A stretch of DNA of 64,000 nt from Novosphingobium umbonatum. Lineage in GTDB: Bacteria > Pseudomonadota > Alphaproteobacteria > Sphingomonadales > Sphingomonadaceae. A program made the translations under genes and the position numbers. Location of the stretch: NCBI RefSeq assembly GCF_004005905.1, contig NZ_SACO01000003.1:248001-312000 (forward strand), given 5' to 3'. Under the pieces are notes generated by a model. It saw only the letters and a program-made list of their open reading frames with translations, did no database searches and was not told where the DNA came from. Shown piece by piece: positions 39,808-49,191 of this stretch (position 1 is its first letter; each line of letters opens with the position of its first letter).

Positions 39808-42588
39808 TTAATGCGCGTGTTTCGTGCCGCCGGTTACATCGGACAGCCGGTGGATTAAGGTCACCACCTCGGCCGAGACAGCATCCTGCGCCTTGGCACT
39901 CTCGGTAATATCCTCGATCGCCCGCGCGGTTTTGTTGACCGAATCCACAATGCCGACAAAGGCGTTGCTGGCATCATGCGACCTTTCAGTGCCCTGCCCG
40001 ATGCGGCTGATCGATTGTTCGATCAATCGGCTGATATCGCGCGCGGCGGTGGAGGAACGCTCCGCCAGTTTGCGCACCTCGCCCGCCACCACGCTAAAGC
40101 CCACACCATGTTCGCCCGCACGCGCGGCCTCGATTTCGGCGTTGAAGGCCAGCAAGTTGGTCTGCCCCGCGATCTCGCTGATGATGCCCACCATTTCGGC
40201 AATGCCCGCCGCCGAGGTCTGGATCAGTTCAATCGCCTCGATCGCCTTGCCCAAAGCCTCGCGCCCTGTCTCGGCGCTCAGGCGCGTGTCTTGCGACAGG
40301 CCGCCAGCCGATTGGGTCGCATCGTTGATCGATGTGATCGAACTCGACAGGCGTTCCACCAGACTATCCAGATCATGCGCCCTTGCGCTGATCTCGCGCT
40401 CCATCTTCACCTGATCGGTGATGTCGAAAGCATATTTGATGATGCGGACCGGCTCGCCCTGAAGGTTGAAGATGGGATTATAGGTCGCCTGAATCCACAC
40501 ATCGCGGTCATATTTGCCCACGCGGTGGAACCGGCCCGAATGCTGCTCGCCACGGTTCAGCTTGAGCCAGAAATCGGCATATTCGCTGGTGCGGATATAA
40601 TCGGGCGAACAGAACATCGAATGATGCTGCCCCACCAGTTCGCGCAAGGAATAGCCCATGGCGCGCAGGAAATTCTCGTTGGCCGACAGCACATTGCCAT
40701 CCATGTCAAATTCAATGACCGCCAAGGCGCGGCCAATCGCATTGACCTTGGCCTCATATTCAGACGCCTTCAGCTTTTCCTGCGTGATATCAACCGCGAT
40801 CATGCTGATCTTGACCGGTGTACCATCCGCACCAAGCAGGGGGTTGTAGGTGGCCTGCACCCAAAACTCCTCACCGCCTTTTTTCATGCGCTTGAATTCG
40901 CTGGAAATATGTTCACCCCGCACCAAACGCTCCCACAGGATATTATGGGCGTCGGAGTTGATATATTCCTTGTCGCAGAAAAATTTGTGACTGCGACCCT
41001 GCATTTCATCCCAGCGATAGCCAGTGAGATTCAGGAAATTCTCGTTGGCAAAAATAATGTTGCCCTGCACATCAAACTCGACCACCGCCTGGCTACGGTT
41101 AATCGCCGAAATCTTGCTTTGCTGCTCCAGATTGCGTTCATGGCTTTCGGAGATGTCATGCGCGAATTTGACAATCTTGATCGGCTTACCTTCCAGATCC
41201 AGCACCGGATTATAGGTGGCACGGATCCAGACATCGCGACCGCCCTTGCCCTTGCGGCGGAAAATACCGGAATAATATTCCCCGCGCGATAGCTTGTGCC
41301 AGAATTCGGTATATTCCGCCGATGCCGCATAGCCCGCATCGCAGAACATCGAGTGTGACTTGCCCACGACTTCCGACCGATCATATCCCACAGCGGACAG
41401 GAAATTATCGTTGGCGCAAAGCACCGTGCCATTGAGATCAAATTCCACCACGGCCTGGCTGCGATCAATCGCCGACAGTTTGCTATCGGCCTCCATCGCA
41501 TGGCGGCGCTGTTCGGTAACATCCATCGCCACTTTGAGAATTTTATAAGGCTGGCCGTCGGCATCCAGAATGGGATTATAGCTGGCCTGAATCCACACTT
41601 CACGCTTGTCTTGCGTCAGGCGCTTATACTCGCCCTGATCAAACTCGCCGCTGCCCAGCTTTTTCCAGAACTGGCGATAGGCGGGGCTGGACACATAATC
41701 CTTGTCGCAGAAAATGCGATGATGGGCGCCGCGGACATGATCGAGCGTATAACCCATGAGAGACAGGAAATTTTCATTGGCGTGTAAAATGCGCCCTTCC
41801 AGATCGAACTCGATCAGGGCAAAGGCGCGATCGATGGCGGAAAGGCGGCTCTGGCTGTCGGCGGCAGCTTCCTTTTCACCGGTAACGTCAAAGGCATAGG
41901 ACAAGACCGAAACAAGGTTATCTCCGTCCATCGTGGGAACGAAAACCTCGCGCAGCCAATTAAACTTGCCCGATGCATTCCGGTGCTTGCGAACCAGCAT
42001 GTGATGCTCGCCACGGCGGAAACGCTGCCAATAGGCATCGGGATCGGCGGGCCTTTCTCGGGCAGGCCACAAGTCGGTGAATTGCTGCCCCACCAGAGCA
42101 TCGCGTTCGTGTCCGACCAGATCAAAGAAGCGGTCATTGCCCGCCAACACGCGCCCGTCCGCCGAATATTGGCAAATGGCCAGCGCATTGTTGATCGCCT
42201 CGAACCGGTGAAGCAGCAGGGGAATGTCGCCCTCACCCGTGCAGGTGGTCACGCCCATGAAATAGACCGGCCCGCTGCGTCCTTCTCCCGCAACCGCCAC
42301 GCCGCTGATGCCCAGATAGGTGCCATTGGGCTGGTTCAAACCGCCCGATACAGGCACCACTTCGCCCACCAGCGCTTTCAGCCATTCCGCCTCGGCATGC
42401 ATGAAAATGCGGTCAAAGCTGGGGCTGTGCCCTTCGGCATCCTTGCCCGCCGCCAGCAATTGCGTGGCCGCGCCATTAGCCTCCATCAAAGCGCCGCTCT
42501 TGCGGTCGAACGTCATAACCAATGTAGCATCAGCCAGCAGCGCGCTAGCCTGTCCAACCAGATCGAATTGCGGAGGCAGAGCCGTCAT
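39808..42588 (-). CDS. Soluble multi-PAS methyl-accepting chemotaxis protein (six PAS domains)
   Basis: A 926-residue cytoplasmic receptor without membrane segments. PAS-like domain 1 (about residues 10-125) and PAS 2 (126-246) are divergent. PAS 3-6 (247-734) form four copies of exactly 122 residues, each with an AI-R start, NENFL, H-x-x-FC, a YNP motif and a D-I/V-T end. A short MCP module follows (about 735-926) with tip [38 protein letters not shown]. The layout resembles BdlA-like soluble PAS-MCPs, which sense redox or intracellular cues. Conserved Cys and His in each repeat could hold a cofactor (unproven). It forms an operon with the triple-CheW gene 12 nt downstream. Confidence 0.92.
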   Translation of the reverse strand: MTALPPQFDLVGQASALLADATLVMTFDRKSGALMEANGAATQLLAAGKDAEGHSPSFDRIFMHAEAEWLKALVGEVVPVSGGLNQPNGTYLGISGVAVAGEGRSGPVYFMGVTTCTGEGDIPLLLHRFEAINNALAICQYSADGRVLAGNDRFFDLVGHERDALVGQQFTDLWPARERPADPDAYWQRFRRGEHHMLVRKHRNASGKFNWLREVFVPTMDGDNLVSVLSYAFDVTGEKEAAADSQSRLSAIDRAFALIEFDLEGRILHANENFLSLMGYTLDHVRGAHHRIFCDKDYVSSPAYRQFWKKLGSGEFDQGEYKRLTQDKREVWIQASYNPILDADGQPYKILKVAMDVTEQRRHAMEADSKLSAIDRSQAVVEFDLNGTVLCANDNFLSAVGYDRSEVVGKSHSMFCDAGYAASAEYTEFWHKLSRGEYYSGIFRRKGKGGRDVWIRATYNPVLDLEGKPIKIVKFAHDISESHERNLEQQSKISAINRSQAVVEFDVQGNIIFANENFLNLTGYRWDEMQGRSHKFFCDKEYINSDAHNILWERLVRGEHISSEFKRMKKGGEEFWVQATYNPLLGADGTPVKISMIAVDITQEKLKASEYEAKVNAIGRALAVIEFDMDGNVLSANENFLRAMGYSLRELVGQHHSMFCSPDYIRTSEYADFWLKLNRGEQHSGRFHRVGKYDRDVWIQATYNPIFNLQGEPVRIIKYAFDITDQVKMEREISARAHDLDSLVERLSSSITSINDATQSAGGLSQDTRLSAETGREALGKAIEAIELIQTSAAGIAEMVGIISEIAGQTNLLAFNAEIEAARAGEHGVGFSVVAGEVRKLAERSSTAARDISRLIEQSISRIGQGTERSHDASNAFVGIVDSVNKTARAIEDITESAKAQDAVSAEVVTLIHRLSDVTGGTKHAH
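40387..41850 (-). repeat. Four tandem in-frame PAS repeats of 366 bp
   Basis: Repeat units begin at residues 247, 369, 491 and 613 of the six-PAS MCP ([32 protein letters not shown]). They keep an exact 122-residue period with no insertion or deletion. The sequences have diverged, so the duplication is not recent, but the fixed length is preserved. Confidence 0.85.
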
Positions 42589-42818
42589 TTCTCACTCCCG
42601 TGGAAATCCGGCGCAATCCCCTTTGCCGGACTCATCTATTGGGAGTGAGTGTTAACCGCCAAGCTCTTAGCGTGCTGTTTTGGCTGCTTAGGTAAACACG
42701 CAGATAGGCGCGCTTGACCTGCGCAAACCATGGCACCACAGCCAATGCAATGCTTTGCCGGTTTATGCCGCCGCAACGTGATGGCTACAGCGGCATTAAC
42801 CATAGGGTTTAACCGGCT

Positions 42819-44735
42819 TTATTCCACGATAGGGATCAACACCGCACTGGGTTTGCCCCCGCCGCGCTGGATGCTTTGGGTGGCCACTTTGTAATCGGCA
42901 GGCTTGGCGTTGAAAATATTGGGGACGAAGCTTTGCGGGTTGCGGTCATAAAGCGGGAACAGGCTGGACTGTACCTGCACCATGATCCGATGGCCGGGCA
43001 GCACCACATGGTCGATATTGGGCAGATCAAAGCGGAACTCCTCCACCTTGCCCGGCTTCAAGGCCTCGGGCTTGGCAAAGGAATGGACGTAGCGGCCACG
43101 GAAAATCTCGATGCCCAAGGGCAGCTGGAAACCGGGGTTGGCGGGCTTGGAACCCTGACTGCCATTTTCGGGCGTATCATTGGGCGCCACGTCAATCAGC
43201 TTCACCACCCAGTCGCTATCCGTCCCGCTGGTGGCGGCAAACAGATCGACGCTGGGCGCGCCCATGATATGCACCGGCTTGTCCAAAGGCGCAGTTTGAT
43301 AGGTCAAAACATCGGGACGCCCTTCGGCAAAGCGCTGGTCGGTCACCAGCCATGTCGTCCATTGCGCGCGATTGCCCATATTGGTCGGGCGCGGGGCATA
43401 GGGCACCGGATGGGCCGGATCGGACACATAATCATCATGCCCCGCCTGCTTGGGCGCGCTGAAGCTGGCGGTGAAGTTTTCGCCCAGATAGAGCGGGGTC
43501 AGCTTGCCCATCGGCCATTTGGGCGACACATCCCAGCGCTGCGCCCCCGTGTCATAGGTCAGCACCGGCGGCGTATGCGGATCGGCCGCGCCCTTCAGGT
43601 GATGATCGAAAAAGGGCTTGAGCCATTTGACGCGGAACTCGCGCGCGGTGTCGCCCGCAAAGGTCAAAGGCCCCAGATCATAGCCATAATGGTTGACCCC
43701 CGAATGCCGCCATGGCCCGATCACCAGCGACACCATCGTATTGTCTTTGTCCTTGGGCTCCAACGCGCGATAGGCCGCTGGCGCGCCATAGGAATCCTCC
43801 TGATCCCATTGGCCAACCACCAGCATGGTCGGCACAGTCAGCGGGCGTTCGGCCAGCCATTTGTCCACCGCCTGCCCTGACCAGAAATCAGTATAGGCGG
43901 GGTTCTCCATCAGCTTGCGCACGAAGGGCACCTGATCCACGCCCCATTTGCGCGCGAAATCACCCGCTGATCCCGCTTCCAGATAGGCGGTGTAATCATC
44001 GCCCGCCCCGCGCGGAATATCCGCGCCTGCGTCCGCCTTGCCGGTACTCTGGCCCAGCGCATAGTCAAAGCTGTTCTGGCGGAAGGCGCCATAGTGGAAC
44101 CAGTCATCCCCCATCCAGCCATCGACCATCGGGCTCTGCGGCACTGCAGCTTTCAAAGCCGGATGCGGGTTGATGATCGCGGCCAGCGAGGTGAAGCCCA
44201 GATAGGAACTGCCGATGATCCCCACCTTGCCATTGCTCTCGGGCAGGTTTTTCACCAGCCAGTCGATCGTGTCATAGGCATCGGTCGATTCATCAATGCC
44301 GGTGTTGTTGAGCGGGCCGACGATGGGGCGGTTCATCACCAACTGCCCCTCGCTGCGATGCAGCCCGCGAATGTCCTGATAGACGCGGATATATCCGTCC
44401 TCGACAAATTCCACATCCATCGCGGGCACGATCTCGCGCAGGCGCTGGCTCTTGGTGCGGGTCACATCGCCATGGGCATTATAGGGTGTGCGCGACAGCA
44501 GGATCGGCGCATTCTTCGTGCCCTTTTTCATCACGATGGCGGTGTAGAGCTTCGTCCCGTCGCGCATGGGCACCATGATCTCGCGGCGGATGAAGTCGGC
44601 CTCGGGGCGGACCTCGTCATATTTGTCCACCACATCGGGGGTCATCGGGGTGACGGGCGCAGTTTGCGCGCAAAGCGGCTGGGCGAGCAGAGCCGCGGTA
44701 AGGGCCGTGGCGGCAAGCAGGGGGAAACGGGGCAT
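42819..44735 (-). CDS. Secreted CocE/NonD-family alpha/beta hydrolase
   Basis: A 638-residue hydrolase with a signal peptide (MPRFPLLAATALTAALLAQPLCA). The catalytic Ser177 lies in GIIGSSYLGFTS (the G-x-S-Y-x-G nucleophile elbow of the X-Pro dipeptidyl-peptidase S15/CocE family). RREIMVPMRDGTKLYTAIVMKK is the usual N-terminal strand pair. The C-terminal jelly-roll domain includes PGHRIMVQVQSSLFPLYDRNPQ. Relatives cleave ester, amide or X-Pro bonds, including glutaryl-7-ACA acylases and cocaine esterase. The periplasmic location and the other secreted peptidases in this window suggest peptide or ester scavenging. Divergent from the asparaginase gene. Confidence 0.9.
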   Translation of the reverse strand: MPRFPLLAATALTAALLAQPLCAQTAPVTPMTPDVVDKYDEVRPEADFIRREIMVPMRDGTKLYTAIVMKKGTKNAPILLSRTPYNAHGDVTRTKSQRLREIVPAMDVEFVEDGYIRVYQDIRGLHRSEGQLVMNRPIVGPLNNTGIDESTDAYDTIDWLVKNLPESNGKVGIIGSSYLGFTSLAAIINPHPALKAAVPQSPMVDGWMGDDWFHYGAFRQNSFDYALGQSTGKADAGADIPRGAGDDYTAYLEAGSAGDFARKWGVDQVPFVRKLMENPAYTDFWSGQAVDKWLAERPLTVPTMLVVGQWDQEDSYGAPAAYRALEPKDKDNTMVSLVIGPWRHSGVNHYGYDLGPLTFAGDTAREFRVKWLKPFFDHHLKGAADPHTPPVLTYDTGAQRWDVSPKWPMGKLTPLYLGENFTASFSAPKQAGHDDYVSDPAHPVPYAPRPTNMGNRAQWTTWLVTDQRFAEGRPDVLTYQTAPLDKPVHIMGAPSVDLFAATSGTDSDWVVKLIDVAPNDTPENGSQGSKPANPGFQLPLGIEIFRGRYVHSFAKPEALKPGKVEEFRFDLPNIDHVVLPGHRIMVQVQSSLFPLYDRNPQSFVPNIFNAKPADYKVATQSIQRGGGKPSAVLIPIVE

Positions 44736-44881
44736 GAAAATTACGCTCCCTTGGAATCAATGGATGGCTTGTTGTAATCGCGCCGCGCGCCTTTGCCAGT
44801 GTCTTTGTCAAAATCAGGCCTGCCCGATTTACGCCTTTCTGCCCTCTTGCCACTGCGTGATCATGGGGCGATAGCGCCACC

Positions 44882-45835
44882 ATGAGCATCCTATTGATCG
44901 ACGCCGGTGGCACCATCTCCTCCACGCCCGATGCGGACGGCAAACTGGCCGGTGGCAGCGCAGGCCTTGCAGGCGCAGGGATAGAGCGCCGCATTCAGGC
45001 CTATACCGGCCTGTCCGAAGACATGACGCTGGCCGATATGGCGGCGGTGCGCGATGCTGTTCTGGCCGCGTTGGGCGATGATAGCGTGACCGGCATTGTG
45101 GTGGCCCATGGCACCGATGTGATGGAGGAAACCGCCTTCCTGATCGATCTGAGCCTGCCTTTGACCAAACCCGTGATCGTCACCGGCGCCATGCTGCCAA
45201 TGAGCGCTGAGGGCAGCGATGCGCCGCAAAACCTTGCGCAAGCCTTGCTGTCCGCCGCAACGCCCGAACTGGCGGGCCATGGCGCGCTGGTGTGTTTTGC
45301 GGGCCATCTGATCCCTGCAGCCAGTGTTTACAAACATTCCACCCATGCGCTGGACGGCTTTGGCTGGCGCTTTGGCGCAGCGGGCGGTTTTGACGGGGCA
45401 AGCGTGATCGCCCCGCCGCCCCTGCCCCGCCATGCCCCTTTGCCAGCGGTTACCCCCGCCTCGGGCGTAGCGATCATCACCCTGTCGGGCGGCGAGGATG
45501 GCTGGCTGATCGAAGCCGCGCTGGACGCCGGGGCCAAGGGGCTGGTGCTGGCCGCACTGGGTCGCGGCAATGGCAATCCTTCGGTCGCCGCCGCTGTCGC
45601 CCGCGCCGTGGCCGCTGGCCTGCCGGTCGCCGTGGCCAGCCGCTGCCCTGTGGGCGATACGGCGGGCGATTATGCCACAGGCCAGCGCCTTGCCGATGCG
45701 GGCGCAGTCTTTGCTGGCGCGCTTGGCCCCAGCCAGACCCGCATCCTGATGGCCTGCCTGCTGGGCGCGGGCGTCTCGACCGAAACGATCAACTCCCAGA
45801 TCGCCCTGCGCGGCGCGCTTCTGGTTCAGGAATGA
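44882..45835 (+). CDS. L-asparaginase-family amidohydrolase (cytoplasmic)
   Basis: A 317-residue enzyme. DAGGTISS supplies nucleophile Thr11, and VVAHGTDVMEETAFLID supplies the second catalytic Thr78-Asp79. Lys in ASVYKHSTHALDGF completes the triad, followed by PLLPMSAEGS-type loop GAMLPMSAEGSDAPQNL. The usual SADGPLNL segment is altered to SDAPQNL. It hydrolyses asparagine or a related amide to the acid and ammonia. There is no signal peptide. The stop overlaps the start of a GNAT gene (ATGA), so the two are coupled. Confidence 0.9.
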   Translation: MSILLIDAGGTISSTPDADGKLAGGSAGLAGAGIERRIQAYTGLSEDMTLADMAAVRDAVLAALGDDSVTGIVVAHGTDVMEETAFLIDLSLPLTKPVIVTGAMLPMSAEGSDAPQNLAQALLSAATPELAGHGALVCFAGHLIPAASVYKHSTHALDGFGWRFGAAGGFDGASVIAPPPLPRHAPLPAVTPASGVAIITLSGGEDGWLIEAALDAGAKGLVLAALGRGNGNPSVAAAVARAVAAGLPVAVASRCPVGDTAGDYATGQRLADAGAVFAGALGPSQTRILMACLLGAGVSTETINSQIALRGALLVQE

Positions 45836-46377
45836 CTATGACCACCACCCTTACCCACCGCTTCGCCACGATGGATGATCTGCCCGCCCTGCGCGAACTG
45901 ATGGCCCGCGCCATCGATCAATTGCAGCATGATTTCCTGACCCCCGAACAGGTGCAGGCCAGCCGCCACGTGATGGGGCTGGATACGCAGCTCATCAAGG
46001 ATGGCACCTATGTGATGGTGCTGCGCGATGGACAGATCGCCGGTTGCGGCGGCTGGTCCTATCGCGCCACGCTCTATGGCGGCGATGCCAGCGTGGTCGC
46101 GCGCGAGCCCGAAGTGCTGGACCCCGCCAAGGATGCCGCCCGCATCCGCGCCATGTATACCAACCCCGATTTCGTGCGTCAGGGCATCGGCCGCCGCGTG
46201 ATGCAAATCTGCGAGGATTGCGCCCGCGAGGCCGGTTTCAAGCGCACCGAGATGATGGCCACCATGGCGGGCGTGCCGCTCTATCGCGCCATGGGCTATG
46301 AACCGATCGAGGACGTGTTGTCCGCCCCGATCGACGGGGTGCAGGTGCCTTTGCTGCGCATGGGCAAGGTGCTGTAA
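45832..46377 (+). CDS. GNAT-family N-acetyltransferase
   Basis: A 181-residue acetyltransferase. The acetyl-CoA loop is in FVRQGIGRRVMQICEDCAREAG, preceded by the strand RIRAMYTNPDF and followed by MMATMAGVPLYRAMGYEPIE, the standard end of the fold. Substrate unknown; a free amine or amino acid derivative is likely. Its ATG lies inside the asparaginase stop (ATGA at 45832-45835), so translation is coupled; ATG 45838 is an alternative start. It ends 3 nt before the convergent MCP gene. Confidence 0.9.
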   Translation: MTMTTTLTHRFATMDDLPALRELMARAIDQLQHDFLTPEQVQASRHVMGLDTQLIKDGTYVMVLRDGQIAGCGGWSYRATLYGGDASVVAREPEVLDPAKDAARIRAMYTNPDFVRQGIGRRVMQICEDCAREAGFKRTEMMATMAGVPLYRAMGYEPIEDVLSAPIDGVQVPLLRMGKVL

Positions 46378-46380
46378 CGC

Positions 46381-47931
46381 CTAGAAATCGGTCCAGTCGT
46401 CCCCGCCAGCCGCAGCGGACAGCGCCAGATTGCCCGAGACCGGTGCTGGCGCCTTGGCCTCCACCGGCACCGCCGATACGGGGCGCGGCGCACTCATCGG
46501 ACGGCTGGGGGCAATGCTGATCGGCGCGTGATTGGTGCGCGACACCGGCGGCAGGGCCAAGCCTTCCTCGCCGCTGTTGCGGAAGCTGCGCACCAGCGCC
46601 GACAATTGCTCGGCCTCGCTGGCCAGATCGCGGGTGGAACTGCTGGTCTGCTGCACCATGGCGGCGTTCTGCTGGGTCACGCGGTCCAGCTCGTTCACCG
46701 CATTGTTGACCTGTTGAATGTTCTGCGCCTGCAATTCGGCGCTGGCGGTGATCTCGGTCACCACCTCGTTGATCTCGCCCACCTGCCCCATGATTTTGCC
46801 CAGCAGATCGCCCGTCTCGCGCACAAGCGCCACGCCGCCTGCCACCTTGTCGGAACTTTCCGCGATCAATTCCTTGATATTCTTGGCCGCATCCGCGCTG
46901 CGTCCGGCCAGCGCGCGCACTTCGCTGGCCACCACGGCAAAGCCCTTGCCCGCCTCGCCCGCACGGGCCGCTTCCACACCCGCGTTCAGGGCGAGCAAAT
47001 TGGTCTGGAAGGCAATGCCATCAATCAGGCCCACAATCTTGCCAATCTCGTTGGCGCCTTCCTCGATCCCGCTCATCGCCTCGATGGCCTGCGTCACCAC
47101 GCGCCCGCCTTCTGTGGCCTGCCGATGGGTTTCGCTGACCGATTGATGCACTTCGGCGGCGCGGGTGGCGGTTTCCTTGACCCCCACGGTCACTTGACTC
47201 ATGGCGGCGGCCGTTTCCTCCAGCGTGGCGGCCTGCTGCGTGTTGCGCTCGGCCAGATCGTCCGAGGCATTGCCGATTTCCTGAATCGCGGCCATCACGC
47301 GGCCAGCACCCACACGCACCGTGCCGATGGCACGGGCCAAAGACACCACCGCCTTGTTGAAATTCACCCGCAAGGCTTCATATTCCTGCGGGAAAGCGCG
47401 GTCGATGCGGTAATCCAGATCCTGCCCCGCCAGTCGGTCCAGCCCTTCGGTCAGCGCGGTCACCACATCCTGCTGCGCCTTGTCCGATGCCTGTTTGGCC
47501 AAGGCCGTATCGCGGAACACGGCGGCGGCGGCATACATTTGCTCCACCTCGTCGCCATGGGGATCACCCACACGGTCCAGTCGGTAATCACCATCGGCCA
47601 TGGCGCGCAAGGTAGAGGACAGGTCCACCAGCGGCTGCACCACCGCTTTCCACACAAACATCCCCGCCCATAGCAAGGTCGCCGCGCCCACCACAATGGT
47701 CAGCGCCGTGGTGCCCAAGGCCACCCCGATCAACCAGTCCGAGGATTCCACCGCCCCACTGGCCTGCGCCGCCGCGCCGCCGCTTTTCAGCGCCTCGCGC
47801 AATTGCTGGTTCGTATTGTAAAGGCTGTATTGCAGGAAAGAAGCCGCCGAGACCTGCACCACGCTGACCGCTGCCAACGCGCCAAGGCATAGAACAAGCT
47901 TTTGCTGGATACTGCCGGTTTGCACCGCCAT
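46381..47931 (-). CDS. Membrane methyl-accepting chemotaxis protein with C-terminal CheR-docking pentapeptide
   Basis: A 516-residue receptor. Membrane segment 1 is about residues 11-32 (KLVLCLGALAAVSVV...), the periplasmic loop is only ~40 residues, and segment 2 is about 68-95 (WLIGVALGTTALTIVVGAATLLWAG). HAMP-like sequence follows (VVQPLVDLSSTLRAMADGDY). A second HAMP-like stretch and the signalling domain come next, with tip [40 protein letters not shown]. The C-terminal 60 residues are Pro/Ala-rich and end in DWTDF, matching the xWxxF tether that binds CheR and CheB. The tiny periplasmic part suggests internal or membrane-state sensing. ATG 47931 is the first codon giving a sensible membrane topology. 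Confidence 0.93.
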   Translation of the reverse strand: MAVQTGSIQQKLVLCLGALAAVSVVQVSAASFLQYSLYNTNQQLREALKSGGAAAQASGAVESSDWLIGVALGTTALTIVVGAATLLWAGMFVWKAVVQPLVDLSSTLRAMADGDYRLDRVGDPHGDEVEQMYAAAAVFRDTALAKQASDKAQQDVVTALTEGLDRLAGQDLDYRIDRAFPQEYEALRVNFNKAVVSLARAIGTVRVGAGRVMAAIQEIGNASDDLAERNTQQAATLEETAAAMSQVTVGVKETATRAAEVHQSVSETHRQATEGGRVVTQAIEAMSGIEEGANEIGKIVGLIDGIAFQTNLLALNAGVEAARAGEAGKGFAVVASEVRALAGRSADAAKNIKELIAESSDKVAGGVALVRETGDLLGKIMGQVGEINEVVTEITASAELQAQNIQQVNNAVNELDRVTQQNAAMVQQTSSSTRDLASEAEQLSALVRSFRNSGEEGLALPPVSRTNHAPISIAPSRPMSAPRPVSAVPVEAKAPAPVSGNLALSAAAGGDDWTDF

Positions 47932-48087
47932 TGCGCCACTTTCCCTTTTATCTATTGCTTGCCGCCCTTTGCCCACACAACCTGAAGGCCGGGCACAAAG
48001 AGGGTTTCCGCGCAAGGCATAGCGCGGCAGGTTCAAAAGCAGACTTAGCGCCAAATCCGCATCAGCACGTAGTTAACCTGCGCTTTA

Positions 48088-49191
48088 ATGCCCCTTGCAT
48101 CACGGCGCGCTTTGGCCAAAAGAGCGCGCGTGCTGAACCGTCTCCCCCGTCCGCTTGCGATGCTTTTCGCGCTTTTGCTGGTTGCCCTGTCGGCTTGGTG
48201 CCTGACCGCCACACCGCCGCCGATCAAGACCGCCAAGAAGGGCGGCTATACCGACGGGCGGCTGTATCACGATATTTCCAGCGAAGTGGCCAAGGGGCGG
48301 CCCTATCATCTGGCAGCGGCAGAATTGCACCGCGCGCATCACTATCCGTTGAAGCCCTTCATCACCATGCGCCCGCCGACCGAAATGGTGATCACCGCGC
48401 ATATCGGTTGGAAGGGTTTCCAGAAAATCTGCATCGTCCTGTTGGTCGCCTCGATTTTCACATGGGCGATTGCCTATGAAAACCGCCTGAATTGGCTGGA
48501 GCGGATTGCCATGGGCGCGGGCGTGGCAGCGGCGGGGTCTTCGGTATCCTCCGACTGGTTGATGGCTTTGCAGGAATATCCAGCGGGCCTGTGCATCACG
48601 GTGGCCATGGCGGGCGTGATCGCTTGGCCGCGCCAGTGGTGGTATACGGTGCCAGTGCTGGGCTTTGGCCTGTTCATCCGCGAGCTTGCGTTGCCGATGG
48701 TTCTGCTCTGCACCACCTATGCGATCTGGAACAAGCGCTGGGCCGAGAGCGCGGCATGGGGCGTGTTGTTGGCGGCATGGGTGGGCTTTATGGCTTGGCA
48801 CGCTTCAGAAGTGACAGCGGTGGTGCGGCCCGATGATCTGGTCAGCGTGGGCTGGAAGGCGATGCAGGGCTTTTCGGGTTTCCTGAAAGCCATCATCTTC
48901 ACCAGCCCCTTGCAGCGCTTGCCCTTGGGCTGGGCCTTGTTGGGTGCGATGCTGCCGATGGTGGGATGGCTGGCTTTGTCGGGACGTGACGGGCTTTTCG
49001 CCATCACGGCAGTGGGCGGCTATGCGTTGATGATCGCGCTCTTTTCCCGAGCCGACACGTTTTATTGGGGGGCGATCATGTTGCCCTGGTATTTTGCCGG
49101 TTATGCGCTGATCCCCCGCGCGCTGACCCAGCTTTATGGCGCGATGCGGGGGGAGCAGCTGGCCGCCATTCCCCCCGCGCCTATGACTTAA
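48088..49191 (+). CDS. Polytopic membrane protein, possibly GT-C-type glycosyltransferase
   Basis: A protein of up to 367 residues with about 8-9 membrane segments. After the first segment the loop reads YTDGRLYHDISSEVAKGRPYH, an acidic/Tyr arrangement like the catalytic loop of GT-C glycosyltransferases that use lipid-linked sugars. Nothing else identifies the family. ATG 48088 has no ribosome binding site. GTG 48130 follows AAGAG and places the first hydrophobic helix close to the N-terminus, so it may be the true start. The 3' end overlaps the convergent M28 peptidase gene by 4 nt. Function unknown. Confidence 0.65.
   Translation: MPLASRRALAKRARVLNRLPRPLAMLFALLLVALSAWCLTATPPPIKTAKKGGYTDGRLYHDISSEVAKGRPYHLAAAELHRAHHYPLKPFITMRPPTEMVITAHIGWKGFQKICIVLLVASIFTWAIAYENRLNWLERIAMGAGVAAAGSSVSSDWLMALQEYPAGLCITVAMAGVIAWPRQWWYTVPVLGFGLFIRELALPMVLLCTTYAIWNKRWAESAAWGVLLAAWVGFMAWHASEVTAVVRPDDLVSVGWKAMQGFSGFLKAIIFTSPLQRLPLGWALLGAMLPMVGWLALSGRDGLFAITAVGGYALMIALFSRADTFYWGAIMLPWYFAGYALIPRALTQLYGAMRGEQLAAIPPAPMT

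Noticed and set aside
38329..42588. Recent duplication of the main che operon's triple-CheW/MCP pair
   Set aside because: Domain sequences and MCP architecture are too different; common ancestry is old or the triple CheW arose separately.
42589..42818. Small RNA or tRNA gene in the gap between the PAS-MCP and the CocE hydrolase
   Set aside because: No cloverleaf, no strong hairpin with T-tract and no conserved tRNA arm sequence was found.
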